Below are positions 34,360-43,600 of a DNA stretch of 64,000 bases, one piece after another. Source of the stretch: Sphingomonadales bacterium. GTDB lineage: Bacteria; Pseudomonadota; Alphaproteobacteria; Sphingomonadales; Sphingomonadaceae. The stretch lies in the NCBI GenBank assembly GCA_018334165.1, contig JAGXTB010000245.1:1-64000 (forward strand), written 5' to 3'. Under the pieces are notes generated by a model. That model worked only from the letters and a program-made list of their open reading frames with translations. It did not search any database and was not told where the DNA came from. Positions within the stretch are counted from its first letter, which is position 1. Each line of letters opens with the position of its first letter. The translations under genes were made by a program, and so were the position numbers.

Positions 34360-37300
34360 CCAAGCTCGCTTCGATGGTGACAATCGACCGCCGGTTCGCG
34401 CGTTCGGCACGTCTCGATGCTGACCTCAATGGCACACCCCCGCTGGTTGGCTATGTTCTGCAAGCAAGCGTCGCCAAGGCTCTGACGACACTCGCTGACA
34501 GCCAATGCGATAGCCACCAAGGCGCTTACACCTGGACCGGACCATATGGCGGCGGTAAGTCCAGCGCCGCACTGCTCGTTGCCAATCTGGTCGCTGGTAC
34601 CAAAGGCAATCGCAAAATCGCGCGCGATATTGCCGGTGAAGCCCTTACCCGGCTTTATGTCGAAGCGTTTCCCGAACCCAAAGGGCGCTGGAGGATTGTC
34701 GCGGTTACCGGCAGCCGGACCCGCTTGCGCGACGCCATTGTCGAAGCTGCGACCCTCGCGCTCGACTGGAGCTCGGCGCAAGCCGCTGACTATGGCGCAA
34801 GCGACGACGCCCTGATTGCCGCGCTGATTGCTGGTGGCGAAGCTACGTCGAGCGGCACGCTGCTGATCCTTGACGAACTCGGCAAGCTGCTCGAGCATGA
34901 GGCGCTTGAAGGCGGCGATGTGCATTTGCTGCAGGATCTCGCCGAGCGCGCGACACGCAGTAAAGGCCGACTCGTCGTCATCGGCATTCTGCACCAGTCG
35001 TTTGAGCAATATGCCGCGCGCGCAGCGCGAGATGCACGTCAGGAATGGGCCAAAGTTCAAGGCCGTTTCCAGGACATCGCCTTCCTCTCCGGGGCCGATG
35101 AGACGGTGGCGCTTTTGGGTCGGGCAATTACGGCTGAACATCCAGCCGATGCTGTCGAGCGCGCTGAGTTAGTAGCCGAGGCAGTCGCTAAGCGCAGGCC
35201 GACGGAAGTTGGAGTTCTCACCAAGGCACTAACCGATACGTGGCCGCTCAACCCCGTCAGCGCCTTGTTGCTCGGACCGATCTCTCGTGCGCGCTTTGCG
35301 CAGAATGAACGCAGCGTATTCGGGTTTTTGAGCTCGGCCGAGCCGTCGGGCTTCCAGGAGTTTCTCGAGCATGCCGACGAGGGCAGCGGCACCTACGATC
35401 CTGCGATGCTATGGGATTATATGGCCGCCAATTTCGGCATGTCGCTCGCTGCCGGAAATGACGGCAGTCGCTTCAGCCTCGCCTATGAGGCGATCGAGCG
35501 AGCCAGCGCAAAGGGCCAAGGCCTGCATGTTGCGCTGACCAAGTCGGCGGCTATCATCGAATTCTTTCGTAACGGCTCTGGCCTTGCCCTCGCGGATGAT
35601 TTTCTTGAAGCAGCTGTGCCGGGCGCAACGCCCAAGGCGATCAAAACGGCAATCAAGGATCTGCTCGATTGGGCGATCCTAATCCGTCAGCCCCGGCTTG
35701 GCGGCTATGCGCTGTTTGCTGGCAGCGATTTTGATCTCGATGAAGCGATAGGCCGCGCAGTGGCGCCGGTCGATTCACTCCAGCTCGAGGGCATTCCGCA
35801 GCGGGTGGGTTTCGGCTTTGCCGCCGCCAAGCGGCATTATTTCATGACGGGCGCCCTGCGGACCTTCGAAATCGCGCTTCAGGTGGTGACGCCCGACGAC
35901 GACGTCGATGGCCTCGTCGAACGCATTCTGGCGCGCCCGCAACGAGGAAGCGGTCTAATGCTGTTGTTGCTGAGCGATGGCACGTTGCCGCGCCAGGCGA
36001 CCGACGCGCTCACCAAAGCGACTGCGAAGGCGCTTAATGCGAGTGGGCGCGTCATTGCGCTCGGCAGTGCCAGCGAGAGCTTCGCGCTGCGCAACGCTGC
36101 GGCCGAGCTTATGGCAGTCGAACGCGTCTTTCGCGAACATCCGCAACTCGAAGGCGATCGCATCGCCCGGCGCGAGATCGCCGCGCGGCAGTCGCGTTGC
36201 ATCGACGAATTGCATCGCAAGCTCGAAGCGGCACTGGAAGGCGCCAAATGGTATCTTTCGCCGTCCCCGGGTAAGTCGCATTGCGAACCGCTTGCGGTCA
36301 TTGCCAGCATGCTGGCCGATGCCGGCTTTGCCAAAGCGCCGATCCTCAAGAGCGAATTGCTCCAGCGCGACAAACCTTCGTCCAGTGCCATGGCGGCGCT
36401 GCGTGACTTGGCTCATGCGATGGTCGGCGGACTTGAGCTCAAGCAGCTCGGCATGAAGCAATATCCTGCCGAGCTGGGTCTCTATCTCACTGTGCTCAAG
36501 CCGTTCGGGCTGCACCGGGAAATCGAGTCGGGCCGTTTCGATTTTTCCGGCCCGGATGACAGCCTCGAAGGCAATTCACTGCGGCCGGCCTGGGGCGTGC
36601 TGGACCAAGCTGGCGACGAACCGCTCGACATAGTCTACGCACGTTGGTCCGCGCCTCCATTTGGCATTAAGGGCGGAGTCATGCCGGCGCTTGCGTTGGC
36701 ATATATGCTCGCCAACCGGGATACGGTGGCAGTCTATATCGACGGAGTCTATCAGACGGTGATCGACGATGTTGTTGTCGACCGGCTGCTGCAAAAGCCC
36801 GGCAGCTTCCGTTTGCGGCGCATTGATCGCTCGATACGCGAAATGGCGTTTCTTAGCGGGCTCGCCAAGTTGCTGAAGGTCACGGAGAGCAGCGCATCGC
36901 TGCCAATCGCTGCTGCTATTTTCCAGCGTTTCGAAGCATTACCCAATTTTGCCAAACGTACCTTGCGGATTGATGCCGACGCTAAAAGCATTCGCGGCGT
37001 TGTGATGAAGGCCGACGATCCCGAGCGGCTGTTGTTCGATGATCTCCCCGCTGCGCTCGGCGATCGGCTATCGCCGGATGTGATCCACAACGCCATCATT
37101 GCGGCCGAGGCAAGCTATCCGGCGCTGCTCGATGAACTGCGCGTGGCGCTTGGGCGCGCACTCGGCATCGATCATCGGGATTTTGGCGGCATCGCCGAAC
37201 GCACACAGCTGATCCGCGGCATGACCAACGACTATAATTTCGACGCCTTCGCCGATCGCGCGGCGGCAATCGAACAGGGCACCGGGGATATCGAGAGCTT

Positions 37301-37664
37301 GGTCAGTGTGCTGCTGCACCGCCCTGCGCGAAACTGGTCGGACCGTGACCGCGAAGAGGCGCTGACTGAAATTGCACGCTATGGCCGACGCTTTCGCGAA
37401 CTCGAAGCGCTAGCGGTAGTTCGTGACCGCCGCACGCATAGCGAGGCGTTGGCGCTAGTGGTCGGCCTCGATCCCCTTGCTCCCCCGCTGATGCGCAGCT
37501 TCATTCTCACCGATCAGGAAAAGACGGCGGCTGCGGGCATGGCGGACAAGCTCGTTGCGGCGCTCCGCGCGGACAAAAGAGGCAGTCGCTTGCAGCTGGC
37601 GGCGCTGGCACGCGCTGTGGCTACACTTGCCGCTGAAACTGAGGATGAGGCGGAAGCGACATGA
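34356..37664 (+). CDS. sspC: Large P-loop ATPase, SspC-like
   Basis: 1102 aa. Walker A is GPYGGGKSS near residue 62 and Walker B TLLILDELGKLLEHE near 170; the rest is mostly helical with no other named domain. It has four-base overlaps with the DUF4007 gene before and the PP-loop gene after, so the three are translated as a unit. In SspABCD systems SspC is the ATPase that works with the nickase and sulfur-transfer enzyme during phosphorothioate insertion. The size and position match; the call rests on operon context plus the P-loop. Confidence 0.82.
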   Translation: MTKLASMVTIDRRFARSARLDADLNGTPPLVGYVLQASVAKALTTLADSQCDSHQGAYTWTGPYGGGKSSAALLVANLVAGTKGNRKIARDIAGEALTRLYVEAFPEPKGRWRIVAVTGSRTRLRDAIVEAATLALDWSSAQAADYGASDDALIAALIAGGEATSSGTLLILDELGKLLEHEALEGGDVHLLQDLAERATRSKGRLVVIGILHQSFEQYAARAARDARQEWAKVQGRFQDIAFLSGADETVALLGRAITAEHPADAVERAELVAEAVAKRRPTEVGVLTKALTDTWPLNPVSALLLGPISRARFAQNERSVFGFLSSAEPSGFQEFLEHADEGSGTYDPAMLWDYMAANFGMSLAAGNDGSRFSLAYEAIERASAKGQGLHVALTKSAAIIEFFRNGSGLALADDFLEAAVPGATPKAIKTAIKDLLDWAILIRQPRLGGYALFAGSDFDLDEAIGRAVAPVDSLQLEGIPQRVGFGFAAAKRHYFMTGALRTFEIALQVVTPDDDVDGLVERILARPQRGSGLMLLLLSDGTLPRQATDALTKATAKALNASGRVIALGSASESFALRNAAAELMAVERVFREHPQLEGDRIARREIAARQSRCIDELHRKLEAALEGAKWYLSPSPGKSHCEPLAVIASMLADAGFAKAPILKSELLQRDKPSSSAMAALRDLAHAMVGGLELKQLGMKQYPAELGLYLTVLKPFGLHREIESGRFDFSGPDDSLEGNSLRPAWGVLDQAGDEPLDIVYARWSAPPFGIKGGVMPALALAYMLANRDTVAVYIDGVYQTVIDDVVVDRLLQKPGSFRLRRIDRSIREMAFLSGLAKLLKVTESSASLPIAAAIFQRFEALPNFAKRTLRIDADAKSIRGVVMKADDPERLLFDDLPAALGDRLSPDVIHNAIIAAEASYPALLDELRVALGRALGIDHRDFGGIAERTQLIRGMTNDYNFDAFADRAAAIEQGTGDIESLVSVLLHRPARNWSDRDREEALTEIARYGRRFRELEALAVVRDRRTHSEALALVVGLDPLAPPLMRSFILTDQEKTAAAGMADKLVAALRADKRGSRLQLAALARAVATLAAETEDEAEAT

Positions 37665-38500
37665 CGAACGAACGCCATATTCTCGGGATTTCGGGCGGTC
37701 GCGACAGTGCCTCGCTCGCTGTCTACATGCGGCAATACCATCCGCACTTGCCGCTTGAATATTTCTTCACCGACACGGGCAAGGAGCTACCGGAGGTTTA
37801 TAGTTTTCTGGACAAGCTCGAGGGCTTTCTAGGCAAGCCGATACAGCGGCTTAATCCCGACCGCGATTTCGATTTCTGGCTCGACGAATATGGCAATTTC
37901 CTGCCTTCGCCACGCACACGCTGGTGCACCAGGCAGCTCAAATTGCGCCCACTCGAACATTGGCTAAAAGAGGATCTCGAAGCCGGCACCACGATCCATA
38001 GCTATGTCGCGATTCGTGCCGACGAGCCGAGCCGGGAAGGCTATCAGGCGACCCACCCCAATATGCGCGTACATTTTCCATTGCGTGATGCTGGAATAGA
38101 CCGCGCAGGCGTACTCGAGATCCTTGACCAGTCGGATGTCGGCGAGCCAGAATATTATAAGTGGCGATCGCGTTCGGGCTGCACCTTCTGCTTCTATCAG
38201 CAGAAAATCGAATGGGTGCGGCTCGCCGAGAACCACCCCGACCGCTTCGCCGAGGCGATCGATTATGAGAAGTCTGCGCTCAAGGACGGCTCGCCGTTTA
38301 CCTGGAGCCAAGGCGAAAGCCTGACCGAACTGATCGCACCCGACCGCGTCGACCAGATCAAAGCGGATTATGAAAAGCGCCGTGAGCGCCTCCGCCGCAA
38401 TCGCCGGACCAATCCGCTTTCGGCCAACACCGCTGAGACGATCGACGATGTCTATGGCATCGACGAAGGCTCGAGCAGTTGTGTCATCTGCCACAAATGA
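37661..38500 (+). CDS. sspD: PAPS reductase-like ATP pyrophosphatase, SspD/DndC-like
   Basis: 279 aa. The PP-loop SGGRDSASL is at residue 11, FFTDTGKELPEV follows, then RTRWCTRQLK, GCTFCFYQQKIEW and a C-terminal CVICHK. These cysteines can hold an Fe-S cluster, as in DndC/SspD. The family activates the DNA phosphate with ATP and installs sulfur delivered by the desulfurase. It ends 9 bp before the stop of the convergent kinase gene. Together with the three genes before it this completes a phosphorothioation module. Confidence 0.87.
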   Translation: MTNERHILGISGGRDSASLAVYMRQYHPHLPLEYFFTDTGKELPEVYSFLDKLEGFLGKPIQRLNPDRDFDFWLDEYGNFLPSPRTRWCTRQLKLRPLEHWLKEDLEAGTTIHSYVAIRADEPSREGYQATHPNMRVHFPLRDAGIDRAGVLEILDQSDVGEPEYYKWRSRSGCTFCFYQQKIEWVRLAENHPDRFAEAIDYEKSALKDGSPFTWSQGESLTELIAPDRVDQIKADYEKRRERLRRNRRTNPLSANTAETIDDVYGIDEGSSSCVICHK

Positions 38501-38509
38501 GCTGAAGCT

Positions 38510-39394
38510 TCATCCGACGATGGCGGCATCAATTTCGATAGCAAAGGCGGTTCCGTCTGCTGGCCTCACATTTGATCGGTGATGAAGAGCTCGGAAGATC
38601 GGCTCAAACAATGCGTCGGGCCCTCGCCAGTCGTCGCGTGAGAGCACACCGGTCGGATGACTTCGATTGACAACGAACCAGAAGACAGATGCCAATTGAA
38701 AAACATCAGACGAAGCATCAATCGCATCATCCCGACCGATACTTCGGTTATTGGCTTCAGGTGACATCCAGAACCGGGGCCCGACTACCTCCCAATCGGG
38801 CGTCATGCGCTCTTCCTGCGGCAACCCGAGCATGTCGCAAAGACCATAGTCGCTCAGCACCCAGCGATCGCCCACGACTAAAATGTTGTCGGGTTTGATA
38901 TCACGATGGATCGCTTTGGTGTGAAGCTCACCGAGTCCCTCCGCCAAGCCGCGAAATTGAGCGAGAAAAATTTCCTTCGGTACATCTGCACGCCTGACTA
39001 GGTCGGTGAGGGCCTCCGTGGCGAGGATCATTACGATGAACGGCACAGACTTTTCCCCGCCGCCTCGACCGCGTTGGCGCCGCAGTTCTCCCACCACGTC
39101 GCCTGAATCCTGATACACGATCAAGTGCTCGTGCTTCAGATCCGCAAGCAGCGCGCGTTCGCGCGCAAATCGCATCCGGCGATGCTGCCGCAGATCGAGC
39201 AGGAATTTTATCGCATACTCCGTGCCATCGTTGAGATCGACGCACTTGTGGACGACGCCATTGCCGCCAGCCGCGATGCGTTCGCCGATCTCGTAGAGCC
39301 GACCTGATTCAGCCCGGATTTCATCGGGAATGACAACTGTCTCGCGCGGTGCCTGATCGCCCCGCCCACCAAATAGCTCCGCCATGTCAGGTTG
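38510..39394 (-). CDS. Hanks-type Ser/Thr protein kinase in defence operon
   Basis: About 294 aa. The start ATG at 39392-39394 overlaps the DUF262 stop by 8 bp; the track start lies inside that gene. Kinase elements are complete: glycine loop GERIAAGGNGVVHK, VAIK-type lysine in YAIKFLL, catalytic HRDIKPDN, metal motif as DYG in place of DFG, and MSPEA in the activation segment. No transmembrane or sensor domain follows, so it is cytosolic. As last gene of the SspF/G/H-like operon it may switch the restriction proteins, for example by phosphorylating DUF262 or the FtsK-like protein. Kinases are not part of the core SspABCD-SspE or -SspFGH systems, so this is a notable addition. Its role is inferred only. 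Confidence 0.88.
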   Translation of the reverse strand, partial: QPDMAELFGGRGDQAPRETVVIPDEIRAESGRLYEIGERIAAGGNGVVHKCVDLNDGTEYAIKFLLDLRQHRRMRFARERALLADLKHEHLIVYQDSGDVVGELRRQRGRGGGEKSVPFIVMILATEALTDLVRRADVPKEIFLAQFRGLAEGLGELHTKAIHRDIKPDNILVVGDRWVLSDYGLCDMLGLPQEERMTPDWEVVGPRFWMSPEANNRSIGRDDAIDASSDVFQLASVFWFVVNRSHPTGVLSRDDWRGPDALFEPIFRALHHRSNVRPADGTAFAIEIDAAIVG

Positions 39395-40631
39395 CATCGC
39401 CGCAGCCGAGGACACGCCAGCATGCGTTTGAGAGCTGGAATACGGTTGCGTCAGGGCGCCAGTCGAGCGCGAGCTCATATTCGCCATGGTCGTTGAACGA
39501 CTCTCCACACGCTACGCAATGGTCGAACAACTTCCCGTCAGCGCTGTGATCGAGCTGCGTTGCCATGACTTCGAGAACTTCATGTACAGAATTGTCTGGA
39601 CGGCGAGAGCGATAAGTACCCGACATGATACCTATTAGAAAGTTTTTCCGCCAAGAACGACTGCCGATAGTGTTGGCCTGAGACACGCATTTTATTGCAT
39701 ACTCGCTTAGTACGTCAATTTCGGACTCAGGAGCGATGTGCTCATCGAGGATTCGTAAGTCACCGCGCAGCGGATCGAGATCCTGGTCCTCGAGCTTATG
39801 TCCACTCTTTTGAAATTCGTGGATAGTTAAAAAGAGAGAGTAAAAGTCAGATTTTTGCTTGAAGCGGGTCTTGGCAAGGACAAGCTTTCCCGCCACGAAG
39901 ATTTTCTGAAAATCGGCCAGAACAGCGTCGAACTGAGTGCGAACCGCCATCTCGGCGACCTTGTCCCACGCAGCATACCGTGTGTAAAAATAGTCAAGAT
40001 CGCCCTTTTTGTCCTGCGGACCCTCGAGCATCCCAGCAAGTATCTCGGAAACGAACTCCACATCTCCCATTCGCCGGCGCTGCGCCACCGTGAATATGCG
40101 GGCCTCATCAAGATACTCATTTAGCGAGAGCTCAGTCGCTAACTCCAAAAAACGACCAGGGAAATCAGCCCTACGCAACTCCTGCTTGTTTAGAGGTAGG
40201 GAGTATTTGTTGACCCGAGAATATACTTCGCGAACCTCTTCCTCCGTAAAACCGACGGCTTCATTATAATCGATCTTGTATTGAAGTATGGCGTCTTGGA
40301 CATCGTCTGGAAGCTCCGAAAAATTCAACCCCTGGAACGGTCCATTATACGGCTCGTCGAGGGCGAACTCATCGCGCAAAAATGCAAGAATGGCGGATAT
40401 TCGTTGCTGTCCATCGATTACCTGCCGATGCGTGTGCCCTTTCCTGACCTCATTCCACAGGAACATCTTCGGCATTGGCACTTCACGCAGGATGGTGTCG
40501 ATCAACATGATCCTAGCGGCTGGATGCCAGACCTCTTTGCGCTGAAAGGAGGGCCGAAGCTCGAGACGTCCGAGCTCGTTCCAATCTCGAAGATCTGAAA
40601 TTGGATGCGGGCTAGAGTTCCACTTGGCCAC
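39387..40631 (-). CDS. DUF262 (ParB/Srx-fold) protein without HNH nuclease domain
   Basis: 414 aa. The N-terminal DUF262 domain shows LELRPSFQRKEVWHP, a VIDGQQRISAIL motif (DGQQR, the NTP-binding signature), EEEVREVYSRVN and LNKQELRRADFPG. SspE and GmrSD proteins pair DUF262 with a C-terminal DUF1524 HNH nuclease; here the C-terminus instead has a helical part and a short Cys cluster (CVACGESF...C...C). No HxxP-type nuclease motif is visible. It lies 14 bp after the FtsK-like gene and overlaps the kinase gene. A PT-sensing or NTP-switch subunit is plausible, with cutting done by partners. The missing nuclease is a sequence observation; the function is inference. Confidence 0.85.
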   Translation of the reverse strand: MAKWNSSPHPISDLRDWNELGRLELRPSFQRKEVWHPAARIMLIDTILREVPMPKMFLWNEVRKGHTHRQVIDGQQRISAILAFLRDEFALDEPYNGPFQGLNFSELPDDVQDAILQYKIDYNEAVGFTEEEVREVYSRVNKYSLPLNKQELRRADFPGRFLELATELSLNEYLDEARIFTVAQRRRMGDVEFVSEILAGMLEGPQDKKGDLDYFYTRYAAWDKVAEMAVRTQFDAVLADFQKIFVAGKLVLAKTRFKQKSDFYSLFLTIHEFQKSGHKLEDQDLDPLRGDLRILDEHIAPESEIDVLSEYAIKCVSQANTIGSRSWRKNFLIGIMSGTYRSRRPDNSVHEVLEVMATQLDHSADGKLFDHCVACGESFNDHGEYELALDWRPDATVFQLSNACWRVLGCGDAT

Positions 40632-40645
40632 GATACCTCAACCTT

Positions 40646-43600
40646 TCATGATTTCTGACTGCGTTCGCTTGCGATGATGGCGTCGACGGCTGCATCGATA
40701 TCATCATCAGAAAGGAACGGTGCTTGGGCATAAATTATCGCCGGCTCCCCACTCAGCCGCGCGGCTAGATGCCCCAAACCCAGCAGCTGTTCTGCACCTT
40801 TCACACCAAGCGCGATCTCGGATGTTCCGACGCTGGCAACCTTCAGGATCAGCCGGTTGCCGAGATTATCACGCAACTGCATCGGCATGACATTGGCGTC
40901 GGGCCGCTGTGCCGCAAAAATGAGGTGCATGCCGGCGGCGCGCGCTTTGACGCCCAGGCGTGAGACATTCGAGGTCACTGCAGACTTGTAGTCTTCGGTC
41001 AGCATCCACTCGGCGAACTCGTCATGGACCAGGAACACGCACGGCAGCCGTTCGGAGGGCGCGGCCTTGGTGTTGAACGACCGGATGTCGCGCGCGCCAT
41101 GTGCGCGAAACAGCTCGTAGCGCCGCTCCATCTCGGCAACGAGGCCTTCCATCACCTCGACGGCTCGGGTCTGGTTGACGATGACCCCGCCCTGGAGGTG
41201 CGGCAAGCGTTCGACCGCCGCATAATCAACGCCCATTTTAGGGTCGATCAGATAGATATGGGCGAGCTGACTTGAGTTCGTCGCGGCAATGTCGAGCAAC
41301 AGTGCCTGGATCAACACCGACTTGCCCGAACCCGTCGCGCCAGCGACGAGCGTGTGCGGCTCATGCTGCTGTCCGCCGGCAAAGGGGCCGCCGAGGTTGA
41401 GATACAGGATCTCGCCATCAAGCTCCTTGAGCCCGAGAACGAACGACGTGTTCACCCCGGCCGCGTTGCGATTGATCTCGCGCCGACCCCACACATCCCA
41501 GAGCGACACCAGCTGCCGTTGCGGGCGGGCGACGCCAACCACGATCTCACCGGGCAGGGGTGAGACCGAAATCAGCCTTAATCCATGCGTCGTGAGCAAC
41601 GCCGACTGGCGCGCTTCGATGTCTTCGACGCGGAGACGATCCGACCCCATGAAGCGGATGAGCGCTGCGTTTGGCGTCAGGCGCGTTGCAGTGATCTTGG
41701 CCTGAAGATTATAGTTGAGCAGTGCCGAGCGCAGCTTCTGCGCTGTCGCCTCAAGCCAGGTCTGCGCCTCGGCCGACTCTTCATGCGCCGCTTCGGCACG
41801 TGACTGGATGAGTGCTTCAATCCCCGTGCCGGTGACGGGTGCGACTGGCTGAGACGTCTGTTGCGCGGCAATCGCAGATTCAGCTTGGGTCTGCGGGGCC
41901 GAAACAGGTTCCTCTGAAACTAGGGACGCGTTGACTGCCAGATGCGCTGCGAATGGCTCGCCCGCTGCCCCGACTGGTTGCGGAGGACTCGGAACCGATG
42001 GCGTGCCGGAAGCCTCGGTGTCCGCTGACGCACCCCCGCTACCTTGTTCCTTGGGCTCCGGCTCCTCGCTGGCTATGCCGCCTTCGGGATCACCGTCATC
42101 ATCGTCCTCATCATAATCATGGGCGATCGGCTTGCTCGCTGGGCCGCTAGTATCGCCGACCTCAATTGTCTTGGTCCACTCGACACGCGGTGCCGGTTCT
42201 TGGAAGTTCGGCGTATCCCAGCTGTGACTCTGTCCAAGACCCGCGCGAATCGGGCCGAGTGGCGTGCGCGCCTGATAGGCCTTGATCAGCTGACGTAGGC
42301 CTTCGCGGGTAAAGCTCTCCTGCAAGCCACCCTTGATTCCGGTCAGCAATTCCTGATCGCCGTGCGAGCTTCCATCGCCGGCGGGTCCGGAGATGAATAT
42401 GTGCGAATAGCCACGCAAATCTATTGGCACCGCGCCACGACGGATGCCGTCGCGCACCCTTTCAAGGAGATTGGGTTGACCAAGCGCCGCAGTACCGTCG
42501 AGTAGTAGATCGGCGATCCGCGAGAGCCAAAGATCGCGATCGAGGCGACCCGGGTCGCCGAACAAGGCGTCGTCGATCCGCGCCACCGTTTGCCGGAGCT
42601 GGCTGCGTGACTTGCGACAAGCTTCGGCCGCACCCGACTGGTCGACATATTTGGCTTCGGTGACGATCGCGCGAAGCTGCGGTTTGCCCTCGGCATCGGT
42701 CGAGAGGCTCAGGCCGAGAATATCGGCAATGCCCTCTTCTTTCTGGCCAAGCCATTCGGCATAGTCGTCGAGCAGGAACCAAGCGACTGCCGCTGCCCCA
42801 CCCATTTCTTCGGCTATCAGGGCGCGGCTCAATACCAGACCGATCAGCTCGCCGGCCGATACACCACGTTTGGCAGCTCGCAGGACGATATCGCCGGAGA
42901 TGGCGTTTGCATCCTCAATCATGCGCTTTGCAAGCGCCGCCATTTGGGCGTCGTCGAGTCCGAGCGAAAGCTCGGTCAGCCGTCGCAGCACTAGGACATG
43001 CAGGATGCGCAGTTCAGAAGTCGAAGAGACGACCATGTTGCGCCCATGGGTACGCTGGCGCCGATAGCGGATGACATTGATGCCCTGCGCGGCGAGCTGC
43101 CGCTTATCGAGTAGATCGTCATAGGTCGCGACCCATTCGGCGAGCCCATGCACTTCCTCGAACATCGCCTTGAGGCCGCCGTCCTGGAACGAGATTTGGC
43201 GCGCGGGCAGATAATGCTCGTCGGGCGCATGAGACTGACGCCGAACGATGTTGGCAACGGCATCGACATAGGCCCAGCCGGCATCTGGCTGGCGCGGACA
43301 TGTGAGATAGCTTGTGGCCTTGAGTTCGTCTTCGGAGGTGACACGGCGGTAAGACCATCGCGCCGGAACATGCTCAAGCAGGCTCGGATTGTCGGCAATC
43401 GCCGGCACCGGAAACCATTGCTCACGTGCCTGTCGTGAAACGACATCGTGCAGGAAGGCGACATCGATCTCGCGCGTCCCGCTGCCGCTTGTCGTTCCAC
43501 TGTCGAGCATGACGCCAATGCGCAGTTTTGACATAAAGTTGCGTGAGGTCTCGCTCACCACCACCGCATCGGGATCGCCTTCGGTGCGCTCGAGCAGCTC

